NCBI GenBank assembly: GCA_009599575.1
Contig: VWND01000064.1
Span: 744,001-808,000 of the forward strand
Length of the DNA stretch: 64,000 nucleotides
DNA from: Blumeriella jaapii
Lineage: Eukaryota; Ascomycota; Leotiomycetes; Helotiales; Drepanopezizaceae
Reading direction: 5' to 3'
The notes beneath the pieces are model-generated. The model worked only from the letters and a program-made list of their open reading frames with translations. It had not been told where the DNA came from and ran no database searches. The stretch's first letter is position 1. Each line of letters begins with the position of its first letter. Positions 10,667 through 21,527 of this stretch are shown here, in pieces. The position numbers and the translations under genes are program-made.

Positions 10667-13600
10667 TTATGTTTTACTTCTCAGAGTAACCCCAAGATCA
10701 CCCTCGATCAAGATCTGCACTGCATCATCCCATCCTCTCGACGCTGCCATCTCAACAACGGTATGTCCCATATCGTCTCGCACCTCGAGGTCCACCCCCG
10801 ATCTTCTCGCCAGCATCTTCAACACGCTTTCGTTGCCGTTCTCAACGGCCTGCATCATGCCGTTCCAGCCTCGGTACATCTTGTTTGGATCGGCGCCTTT
10901 CTCCAGCAGCCATTCCAGGATCTCTGTCTCGTCCCCACGGAACGTGCGGAGGGCCTTGACGACGGGGAGATGCTCGCCAGGGGCGTTCACATCGGCGCCG
11001 CCTTCGTCAATCAGATAGCGGACGATCTCCCGGTGATTCTCACGAATTGCGGTTGTGAGAGGCGAGAAGACTCCGCCGTTTTTGTCTTCGACCGAAACCC
11101 CGGCCGCCAGGAGCATCTCGACGGACTCAAGCTGATCGGCGTGAACGGCTCTCTCAACGATTCCCTTGAAAGCCTGTGGCTCCTTGATGACTGTCAAGAG
11201 CCGCTCGAGGATGGGGGGGTTCGCGACGGCCATGAGGATTGGCCAGTCTAGATCGCGTTAGATTCAGAAGCTTTCGCTGGAGATGTTGTGGTCTCTTACC
11301 TTGCCCACGAACATGTGGATCGGCCCCTCTCGTCAGTAGCAGCTCGACCAGATCGATCCTGTTCTCCCTGATTGCGGTCGTAAGAGGTGTCATGCCTTTC
11401 GGACTCTTGTCGTTTGGGCTCACACCCTGGTCGAGCAACCATTTCAAAGCCTCCACATTGTTGAAGCTGACGGCCGTTTCTAAAATCCCCTTTGGTTTGT
11501 TGAGAGCAACACCTGCTGCCACCAACATCGGTAAGAAGTGCACCCTGTTGTGTGTTACGCACTTGAATGCTGGGTACTCTGCAGCAGGGACGTTAGGATC
11601 AGCGCCATTGCTCAGTAGCAGCTTCACCAGTTCAGGTCGGTCGTCTCGGATGGCAGAACATAGAGGCGTATACGTGCCATCTTTCTTCGTATCGGGGCTG
11701 ACTCCTGCTTTCAATAGCATGCGCACCACTTCGATGTTGTTGGTGCCAACCGCCTGCTCCATGATGCCTGGGGCTTTCTTGTGGTCGGCCCCGTGGGATA
11801 GCAGGATGGCGAGACAAGCTGGGTAGTGTATAGAAGGCCAAAACATGTGTTTTGGCCCGGGCAAGTTTACGTCTGCTCCGGCCTCGATCAAGGTGAGCGT
11901 GATATCGGCTCGACCCAGCGAGATGGCCTCGAAGAGAGCAACCTTGCCTTGACGGGATTTCGCATTCGGCTTCGCACCGTATGCCAAGAGGAGCTCAATG
12001 AACTTCTTGGGCGTCTTCTTTTGGATAGCAGTTGTGAGCAGTGGCGTACCATCAGTAGTCTGGTGGTTCGCATCACCGTTGTATTCTAGCAAAAGCTGAG
12101 ACATGGTAATCATGTTGGCTTTCACAGCCGCCGCCAAAGGAGATTCGAAGTCTTCGCCGTGTCCCGCACCCATATTGGGATTTGCTCCGTACCTCAAGAG
12201 CATGGATGCGCCGGCCAGGGAAGATTTCTCGATGCATGCCAACAGTGGCGTTACGCCGTCACGCCCTGCTTCATTTGGGTCGGCTCCGAGCAAAAGTAGA
12301 AGCCGTGTACTTTCGTCATCTTGGGCGAGGATGGCTTCTTTGAGCGGGTGCATGTTTGGAGCTGCCGCAGTCGAAACGCCTCGTTGAAGAAGCTGTTCAA
12401 CGGCCCTGTAGTTTTTGCCTCGAATAGCGGATATCAAAGATCCCTTCATGTTGAGGCTTTCTCCATCTGCTGAGAGTGGGGGGTAGCTACAGAGGATCGA
12501 GATAAGCAGTTGATTCATGAAAAATGCACCAGTATCAGAACTCGAAAAAGAGAGGCAGGGGGAATCTTACAGTCGCGGCATACTCGATGGATCCACGTTA
12601 TGCCTAACCACCTTGGTCGGATCTAAGTCTAGGCCTGAAAAATCTTCGTGTAGAATGGATGGGTCGGTACGACTCAGAATCGATTCTGCGTAGCATTGAA
12701 GTTAGTAAAGAGCATGTTCCGCTAGAAGGGGATAAAACAAGCGAGCTTTCGAGATACGTACGAGCGTCATCCATATGACTCGGCGCCTCGAACGGTGAAT
12801 AGGGATCAATGCTCGAAGGCGAGGAGGTTGGGGAATGTAAGATACTGTGCTGGAAGTCGGAACTGGGCGCAAAGTGTGATCGAGCATGATGAGGGTATTC
12901 ATGACCGCCGGAGGCGTGGCCGATGGAATCCTGCCGAGGAAGGGATGAGGAGCGACTTAACCAGTCTCCCTGTGGAGACAAGTGTAGTTGGTTCTGTACA
13001 TGAGACTGTTGGGAATGATGAGGATGGGGAAATCCTTGTTGAGCATGCATTTCGTTATAGGGGGAGCCTGTCTGGACGTTTGTTCTGGCCACAGGAACGT
13101 AGGCTTCGACTTTGGCGGGTTGAATTTGTTGTGTCTGAAGTGGAGGGACAGCGTTGGTCTACGTAGCAATGGATGTTAACAGTTGGTCTCCAAACTCGGA
13201 GGTCTAGTGAACAGTAATCCAGGACATGTTCAAACCTCGAAGCTGCAGTTAAGCGAAAAGAAACATGAAAACTCACGACCTCCTTTGCCGACACCTTTTC
13301 TTTCTCCGGCTCCAGACGATCCAACGCAGCCGCCAACCCCTTATATCCGAAACCGTGCAACTTGAGCAGATCCTCCTTCTCGCCATTGGGATTCAGGGTC
13401 CAAGAAAAGACGAGGCTACTCATCTTCAAGCTTTCTTTCGTCCTTCTCAACGCGGCGCTGATCTTTCGGATTTCTCCTTCGGTATCGTTGAACATCTTTC
13501 CCCAGCTCTTCGAAAACCCCTTCTTTGGCGAATTCATTTTCTGCAACATAATGTTCAGCATGTTGAAGTCCGCTTGGGTGACGCGAAACTTGGTCTCAAG

Positions 13601-14286
13601 TTCTCCCAGAAGCTCGGCTGGCGGCTGCATGGCGGGGTTTGGGGTCTTGAAATAGGCAAGTCCAGACTCGATCGTGTAAAGCAATTCGCATGTCGTCAGG
13701 AAATCATGGGACAGCTGCGTGAACGATGGTGGGGAGTTTGGAGTGGTCGTTAGGTACTCGAGAATATGGACTGCAGTCAGATCGATACTTTGAGTTGTCT
13801 TGTGGCACAATTCCAAGCAGCGCATCTCTGCTTTCGTAGGCCTAACTGCGGTGGGCGCCATGCTGACGACTTTTTCCGCTGGCGCGGGTGCTTGAGATAC
13901 TTTGCTGATTGGGGCGCGCTTTAGGTTAGTGTGGATACTGTTCTGCGAACGATCCGTAGGAGGTGAGTTCGGTATCGATTGCAGACGGTTGTTATTGCTT
14001 GGAATCTGGGATTTGGTGGTCGGAATCGCTGGTAGGGGTAGATTTGGTGGAGGTAATGAAGGAAGGCCTATGGCCTTGATGGCGACGGAATGAGAGCTAG
14101 AAAATCGGGAGGTTAGCAAAGATCTGCTCTCTGGTGTTTTTGAGTATTATGAGAAACAGTACACTCTTGATACATTGGAAAGGGGGAAGTGGCTACTGCT
14201 GGATTTTCTTACTCTTTGAGGTTGATGGCTATGGCCTCGGAGAGAACGTAGGAGCCACAACGATCCTCTTGGTGATGACTGCTCAT
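10667..14286 (-). CDS. Large ankyrin-repeat protein
   Basis: Six exons (14286-14213, 14096-13277, 13158-12762, 12685-12571, 12486-11300, 11247-10667) join in phase to give 1057 residues. The introns (116, 118, 76, 84 and 52 bases) have GTAAG/GTGAGT/GTACGT donors, and branch points such as GCTAAC and ACTAAC are visible. The N-terminal ~90 residues are Ser/Pro-rich. A helical region of roughly 200 residues follows (about 90-295), then a His/Gln/Ser-rich low-complexity linker (300-470). The C-terminal half (about 485-1050) is a run of some 14-16 ankyrin repeats with the usual T-P-L, V-x-L-L-L and G-A-D-P-N positions. No NACHT or kinase domain lies between. The layout, an N-terminal helical effector-like domain followed by ANK repeats, is common in fungal signalling and nonself-recognition proteins, but the helical part does not let me assign a family. 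The start ATG at 14286 rests on the first splice junction. Confidence 0.8.
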
Positions 14287-16309
14287 GCTACTGTCTGCGG
14301 CTGCTCTAATATAAGTACAAGTTCCGCTTGGCATCTGACTTTCACAAGATAGTCTTCGGGGTCCACTGACAGTCCGAGCAATATTTTGGTTTACTCTCCC
14401 ATAAGTTGATCGTGGAGGCTGAAGCTGATAGGATTCAAGGAAAAGTAGACTGGTATTTGTTGGTAAGATTTTGGCTTTCTATATATGATTCAGGAGAGGT
14501 CCCAGGGATCAGGAAGACCATGCTCCTTAAGTACAGAGGCATCAGACCTCTCTTTGGTCCCCACCATCTGAAGGCGATTTTCAAGCTGATTTGGCTGCAG
14601 GATTTCAACTTTATCCGCAAACGTAGTAGTCACCTATTCGGTCCTTGCCATTCTGTACCTACCTCGGATCTAAGCTATTGGCACACTGGGCTCATGCATG
14701 ATATGACTGATCCACACCCTTAGCTCTCCGGTACCAGCTTTACTAATATGCAGCGCTCAGACAGCCACGGGAGGTTCGTCGTGCTATCAGGAGCAGCTTA
14801 TCAAAGTCTAAAATCTTTTTGAAGTACCCTGTACTAAGGTCACACTAAATTCAGGGTTCTAATCCGTGCTTGTATTTTTATGCTTAAAGATTTGTCATTA
14901 CCTGTTCTGGTGAATTTTCCTAGCGTCTTGCACAGCCTGTCTCTTAGTTAGTGATTGCGTATCCTTTGATATTTCTCCAACTCATTGGTCATCTTCTAAA
15001 ATGTGATTTTTTGTTCGTTGCGTTTTAGAAACATCCATAGTCGCGGGATAAGCAACAATTTCACTTCCTACGGGGCATGTAAACAAACACAAATCTCGCT
15101 AGCCAGATGTGTTGACAACAAGCCTCCAGCTACAGCCAGAACGTTCGGGCGCCCCGACCCCTCGGCCCACCTACTACTTACGTGGAGATACTTGCCGATG
15201 GGAATTTGTCTGTCGCATCTTCCCCGCCAATAATCGCCAGAGGACACAGGGTCCAGGCAAAGTGAGAAGTTCAACACCACATCCGAACCCTCGGTACCTG
15301 AGGTTTGCTGCATGACCGTGCGTGGACGCGGACTAATGGGAAGGTGGACTCGACAGCCACTGTATTTGGGCGCTGGCTAGAACTGTCTGTTGCTGAGTCT
15401 GGACCTCTGGGCTACTTTGTATCGCAAATACCAAAATGTGATACTGCATCCGTAGATTTGGATCAACGCATAATCCTGACAATTCCCCGGATCTTCAGCC
15501 GTCAAACGGTGATCCGTGTCTGCTTCCGGCTCGGCTATGCTACTGCTTTCGGTAACATAACAACTTTGGCCGCGGGTCTAGCTGAGACGTGGCGTCGCGT
15601 ACTCGATGCCTTTTCAACTTTTCCGATCTTGTTACTGACTCGTGCTCTGCTGCATATGGTTGCTCGACTCGGGGAAATCTGATCCTATTGACAGATTCCC
15701 ATCAGAATTGATGTTTCCTGACAGCAATTGACTACCTATACAGAAGTCGGCGCTAGTGGAACCCCTGTGGCAATCATCTCGAGCAGCTGTTTCCAGGAGA
15801 TATCCTGGGCAATCGGTGAACGCGCCATGGTGACTGACCACGCGTCTCCATTTCTCGTAAGGGTACCGAGGCTTAGATTGGCTTGACGTCCCGGGGACTT
15901 GGATCTGAGTTTGGTCGAGACTCCTCGGGGCGGGAGCTATGTGGGATCTAGCATCACATGCTAAACCCTAGCATGGACCTTTTGAATCCTTTGGCGTGGG
16001 ATCACGAATACGACCTACTTGAAGCCGAAAAGCTAAAACCACTTCCCTCTCCTTTTCTTTGACCTTTCATCGTTCCTTTTCTGGGAAGTTCCGTTTGTAC
16101 AGCTTGTTGCTTTTAGCGAAACTCGGAAAAATCCATGTGGACGAGGTGGAGGAGAGATCAGATTCTCACGATGTCAAGATCAAACGCGTGAAGAAGTTGC
16201 ATTGTTTTCACTAGCGAAGGCTACTCCTGTTGGTAAAGCAAATCCGAACCCATTGTGTCCCTGTCTCTGAGACCTTTGCAGCACGCTACATCGGCCATTT
16301 CACCTTCAC
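14287..16309. other. Intergenic region, no gene seen
   Basis: About 2 kb with only short ORFs in poor context. The right end should hold the 3' UTR of the four-helix membrane gene, and the left end the promoter of the ankyrin gene. I see no repeats of note. Confidence 0.5.
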
Positions 16310-16979
16310 TTAGACGACAGCACCACCCAGCTTGCCAGATCGGCCAAGGAAAGAGAGAAAGATGGATGCGACGAAGCAGAGGACCAAGACCCAGAGCATT
16401 GAAGCCTCGACCTGAACCATGTAGCATCGGGAGACAAGCTGCTGTGCCATGTTGTTGAGCTGCTCCTTAGCATTGTTGCCTGCGAAAGTCTTCTCATCGC
16501 TAAAGCCGATGATGGGGAGGATGCTCGTGACATATTTGACATTGACACAGCTGCCGGACTTGACTTTGTTGGTGTATGCCTGTTGGCCATGTCAGTTTAC
16601 CTCCGACGACGACGAAGAAGCAACAACGTACGGCGGCTCCAGCGATGACAAAGGTAGAAACCAAGAAATCGACTACGACCATGAAGAGTCCTTGGAGCTT
16701 GTCGACGAAACCCATGACAAGACCAACGATGGCGAACACGATCCCAACGATTCCGCACCAGCCACCAAACTTGACGATGGAAGCTGAGTGACCGGGACCG
16801 TGACCGTGGATCAGGATGACTGCGACAATCAGGAGGAAGGCGGCGACGATGATCTGTACAGAGACATGTTAGCATTCGCCTTTGCATATTCTATGCGTCG
16901 GGCTCAAGATCGAGGGGGGGATACTGACCTGGAGAACTCGGAGAGTAAGGGTTGCGACCTTCATCAATGCAGGACCCAT
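16310..16979 (-). CDS. Four-helix MARVEL-like membrane protein
   Basis: Three exons (16979-16929, 16853-16632, 16579-16310) give a 180-residue protein; the introns are 75 and 52 bases and all exons are phase 0. Four hydrophobic segments can be read: residues ~18-32 (IIVAAFLLIVAVILI), ~45-60 (GIVGIVFAIVGLVMG), ~68-85 (FMVVVDFLVSTFVIAG) and ~152-170 (MLWVLVLCFVASIFL). A loop with cysteines lies between helices 3 and 4, and the tail is short and glycine-rich. This topology and size match the fungal MARVEL/NCE102-type proteins of plasma membrane domains. The assignment is by layout, not by a diagnostic motif. The start MGPALMKVATLTLRVLQ directly precedes the first helix. Confidence 0.75.
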
Positions 16980-19245
16980 GGTTGCGGTTGGATGGATGTA
17001 TCTGGAGTTTTGTTGTGTTTAACTGTGGGGTCAAGCGGTGGTTGAGATCGAGGAGGAGAATTGAGGACTGAGTCGAGGTGAGGGATCAAGAGTTGAGTCG
17101 ACAGTTGAGTTCAGAGAAGTACAACGGGAGAGACTAAGGATTGGTGCGGCACGTGTCGCTAGCTCGACACGTGCTTTTGTGTGCACCCTCGCGTCGCTTG
17201 AGGTTGGTAAACAAACACAAGGATTTTCATCGGCTACCAGGAAGACTCTGCAAGCCGGACGAAAATTCTTTTAATGTGTGAACAGTTGACAGCACGTAGA
17301 GGTATGTTAGCCTTTCATCTTCCTAGACTTATGTAGAAGACTTGAACTTGGACAGATTCGATAACCGGGAAAAGGAAACTGCCCTGTCTCTTCCGACCCA
17401 GAAGCATCTGCTTACACTCCCAACGCGACAAAGCGTCAATCGAATCTTCTTCAACTTAAAATACAGCTCCTAGCATTTCAGAACACCACACAATCCAGCC
17501 TCCCTTCTCAGGCCTGCCGTTGGGGAAGCCGAGAGATATAGTCATCGAAGCAACAAAGGTGACTTAAGCAAGAAAACCACATACGAATTAGCGCTAATGC
17601 CTGCGAAGACAACAGCAACCAGTTCCCAATGTTTTATTTCGAAAACGTTCAATTGCTATTGTCCATTGAACTTCATGGGTCTTTCACACTCGGTCGAAGG
17701 CGGGTTCATGTTTAGAGATACCATCAATGGCCAAGGCCTACACGAATGTTAGTCATGGGTACCAAGGACCAGTTCCAAGATTTATGTTCCCAACAGCAAG
17801 AAGGAAGAATACAATAAGCATCTCGAGAGAAGGCGACATGATAATGCTCCGAGGAACATCGAAGATGACCGCAATTAGACCGATAGCCGCCAAGACAACG
17901 CTCACGGTACTGTCACAACACCCTAGGAAAGGCTACCCCAGCACGTTGGATTGGGTTGTTTGTCTACGGACCTGCATATTAAGGCTGGCATCTGACAAAA
18001 CTTGCTGGACCTGCTGCACAAGAGGACGACGGATTTGGGCTTGTAACTAAACATGAGCATGCCAAGCCTCATGCTGAATTGCTGCAGAGGGTGGTGGATG
18101 ACCCGGACCACATCCATGGACAAGAATGATGGCAATAACTTTTTCAAGCAGAAACAAGCAGCCAGAAAGCCGACGTTTCAGTTGGATAACCCATAGCATC
18201 AGAGTAGCACCTGGCCTGGTGGCCCCTCGCGAAGAGGGCGCTAACCAGAGCAGCTGAGTGTAAGCAAGTTACAAAGTACGATATGAAGAAGATCAACATG
18301 GCATAGAACAGCCAAAGAACCAACCTAATGCGGACCTGACTCAACTAGCCTTTCGCCCGCCTTCGGTCTCCGCTTCAATTCAATGGAACACCTTATGGCC
18401 TCTTCCCGAACTATTCGTGCGTCTTCCAGCACCCCGTGCTTGGCCCGGCTCTCCTCCCTGTCGCATAGAGCACACTCGCGTTACTTCTCAGTTTATCCTT
18501 TAGCCGAAGTAGACTACCACGAAATGTTTTTCTTAGAAAGCATTGTCGAGCCAATTACTTCCCACGCCAGAAAAGTCAACACATCCCGTTTGTCTCTCCG
18601 TGAATTGGGTAATCCATAATTAAACAGGTAACCCGTTTTGGATGCCAATATATGATTAAATGGCAACAGCTATTACCTAAGAACAAAGCCCCGAACAGAA
18701 GTTGATTGAAAAATGCTGTTGATTGAAGTGTTACTCGCTAAACTTTGGAGAAATCATCAAGATCAAGTTGTTTTTCTACGACAAGATTTTGGTTATGCGT
18801 GCTATTATCCAGCTCATGGTATCAACGTGACAGACATCCCGCCCGCTCTTGTATTTTGATGGTTGGTATCGGCCCATGAGGTCGTAATCCCGTCGATAAG
18901 TTGCTCCTACTGTAACAAACCCGATCTCGCCTGTTGGGCCGTTGGTTCGCCAAGATCGTCAAAGTCAACACAACTCAAGTACCACTTATAATTACTACTC
19001 AAGTTGTAGGTCGAAGAGGGAGAGGATAGGAGAGCCAGTCCTCGCTCTTGCTTGTGATAGAACATCCATCTCTCCTGGCATGGCTCCTTCCCCAATTCTA
19101 AGTGACTAAGTGACAGTGCCCTCTACAAAAGGCGGCCATCCACCCCCCTTCTCTTCTTCCACATCGACCATCCCGCATTTGCATTTGCATCAACACCGCA
19201 AGTCCTTTGTCTCCATTGATTTTGATATTTCATCTCATCGCAGTC
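16980..19245. other. Intergenic region, no gene seen
   Basis: About 2.3 kb without a convincing gene on either strand. It separates two divergently transcribed genes, so both promoters lie here. The last 100 bases (pyrimidine-rich, ending TCATCGCAGTC) look like the leader of the GPI-anchored protein gene. Confidence 0.5.
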
Positions 19246-20745
19246 ATGCATTTCAAATCTCTTACACTCGCGGCGACGGTCGGCGTTGTCACGGCCCAGA
19301 GCTCCTCGATTACCTTCTGCGACAAGTACGCCATGGCCCTCTACCATAACAACACCATTTACACCCAGTACCAGTTGATATCTGCCGTGGTCAACACCGC
19401 TCTACTTGGCAACAGTATGTACCCCCTCCCAGTTGACGCTCGACTAATGGAACTTCACTGACATCTTCTTCATAGCCAGTGAGACCAAGACCGGCCTGCC
19501 TGTTCCGGGTATTCTCGCACCAGCCATGGTTCATGGCGAGAATGTCAACCTGCTTCCATACTTCAACGGATGCTTGGCCTCGACCAATCGTGGTGACTCG
19601 CCCCAGAGTGTCAATTTCCTAGATGATGGCACTCATGAACAGTATTTCACCCCTCCTTCCTACCCTGCTCCCCTCAATGCCGACTAGCACTGACATGAAT
19701 AGCATTCTAAATTCGCATCTCTACCAGTACTTTGGGATGCTCCTCGGTTGTTCTCATCAAGGGACAGATGCGACCTTCACTAACTACCAGGGCAATCCGT
19801 CAATGTATGCGGTACACAAGTACATGAACTTGCGTCCGGCGGAAGTCACCTACTTCATCGAACAAGTCGCAGCCGCCGCATTGGCCTATGGTGCCTCGCC
19901 AGAAGATGTCGCTCCTGTGGGCATAGCCCTGAACCGCTACTTCAACTATCGTTGCCTTCCTTCGGAGACAATCATCACGACCCAGGGCTCGCACTATCAG
20001 AGCATCTGTTCCGCACAAGACTGCCCTACCTTGGCCAACGCTACCTGCTCTGCATCCGCTGTAAGTCTCCTTTGTACTCATCTTGCTTGGGTTTAGTGTT
20101 CCTCGGTCTCACTTGAGGTGTCTCGTCCTCCTTGGAGGCGTAGATGCTGACAAGCCATTTCTGCAGAACATCACCGACCCCAAGAACGTCTGTCAAAACA
20201 AGATCACCGACCAACCTGCCGGATACAACACGACTATCATTGTTCTCTGTGGCGAGCGCGCCTGCACTCATGGCTGCACACCAGCAACGTGCCCACAGGG
20301 TGGCTACATCTGTGATGGCAAGCCTTCTACATCCAGCTGTGACAACACAGAGTCCACAGGAAGCGGTTCGGTTCTAGGCTCTGGCCATGGAGGCTCCGGA
20401 AACTACACTGCTCCGGCTCCGGCTCCGGCTCCAGCTCCAGCTCCAGCCCCAGGTAGCCCAGCTTCAGGCCATCCTGACTTGGGCGCAGGTGCTGGTGCTG
20501 GGGGCCCTGCTGGTGCTGGGGGCTCTGCTGGTGCTGGGGGCTCTGCTGGTGCTGGGGGCTCTGCTGGTGCTGGGGGCCCTGCTGGTGCTGGGGGCCCTGC
20601 TGGCTCTGGGTATTCTGCTGGCACTGAACCTAACGGCGCTGGAAAGGGTGGCCCTGAGGTCGTTGCTACTGCCTCTGCTTCAACATTGAGGATGGGAGTC
20701 ACTGCGGTGTTGGCTGGGGTCGTGGTGTTCGCTTTCTTATTGTAG
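19246..20745 (+). CDS. GPI-anchored secreted protein with Gly/Ala/Ser repeats
   Basis: Four exons (19246-19414, 19476-19641, 19703-20060, 20167-20745) give 423 residues. A signal peptide occupies about residues 1-18. The mature part has a conserved core (FCDKYAMALY, LLPYFNGCLASTNRG, HLYQYFGMLLGCS, SMYAVHKYM) seen in a family of fungal extracellular proteins of unknown function. A cysteine-rich stretch (CGERACTHGCTPATC) follows. The C-terminal third is low complexity: Pro-Ala dipeptides, then an 18-base tandem repeat encoding Gly/Ala/Ser units at about 20490-20615. The last ~20 residues are hydrophobic after a small-residue site, as in a GPI signal. Intron 2 could end at 19687 or 19702; I chose 19702 because an ACTGAC branch point precedes it. 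The role is unknown; wall or surface location is inferred. Confidence 0.8.
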
Positions 20746-21527
20746 TCTGGTGGTGTATGTAGTTCCGAGAAGGGGGGACTTTGTTCTTTGTCGGTGGTGA
20801 TACGTTTATAAAGGGCTGTGGAGAGAGAGTCCAATGGGTAATAGTAATATTCTTTTCGCCAACCTCAACATGACTCCACTGTGATCATCGGTGATGCCAT
20901 CGTGTTGCGATTGCCTCTGCAATCTAGTAGTCTGGCACCGACTTTGGGGCTCCCGGCGTTCTTTTTCGCGCACAGCTTCTCCATAGGTTCACCTCCCTCT
21001 CCCCTCCAGGTCTTGACCAGACGCACCACCCCTTTTCCATGTGGTCTGGGGCTACATACCCCGAGAAAACAGAGTGAGTGTGGGTAGGGCTCTGACAGAA
21101 GGCAGACGGGCCACAGCAGATCTGTGATATTGGTGGAAGGGATCGATCGACCTGCGGAGCAAACAGCCAACTTCAGACGACGCCGTCTTCCCATCTGCGT
21201 CTCTGCCCCCCTCCCCGCCCTCCAGGATCCAAGCAACCCCACTCACTCCGAGCGTGAGCCCTGGAGCCAGTGGCGGAGTTAGAAGAAGGGATCGCACGCG
21301 AAAAAGATTTCCAGGTCCAGATTCTCAAGGCCTTGTCCACAGACGAGGAGGGGGCAGCGAGCGAGGTGGACAGGACAGCACATTTTCAGGAAAGAGCATG
21401 GTGGAATGGGCATACCATACATAGGTACGGTACGTACATATTGTGTTACATGTTACATGTGTTGTTCTTTTCTTGGACGGTGCGAGTGCATCCCGTCTTT
21501 TTTCTTTTCTTCTTCTTCTTCTTCTTC
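20746..21527. other. Intergenic region between converging genes
   Basis: The 3' flanks of the GPI-protein gene and the homoaconitase gene. A CTTCTTCTT tract lies at about 21502-21528, next to the homoaconitase stop codon. No gene is seen. Confidence 0.5.
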
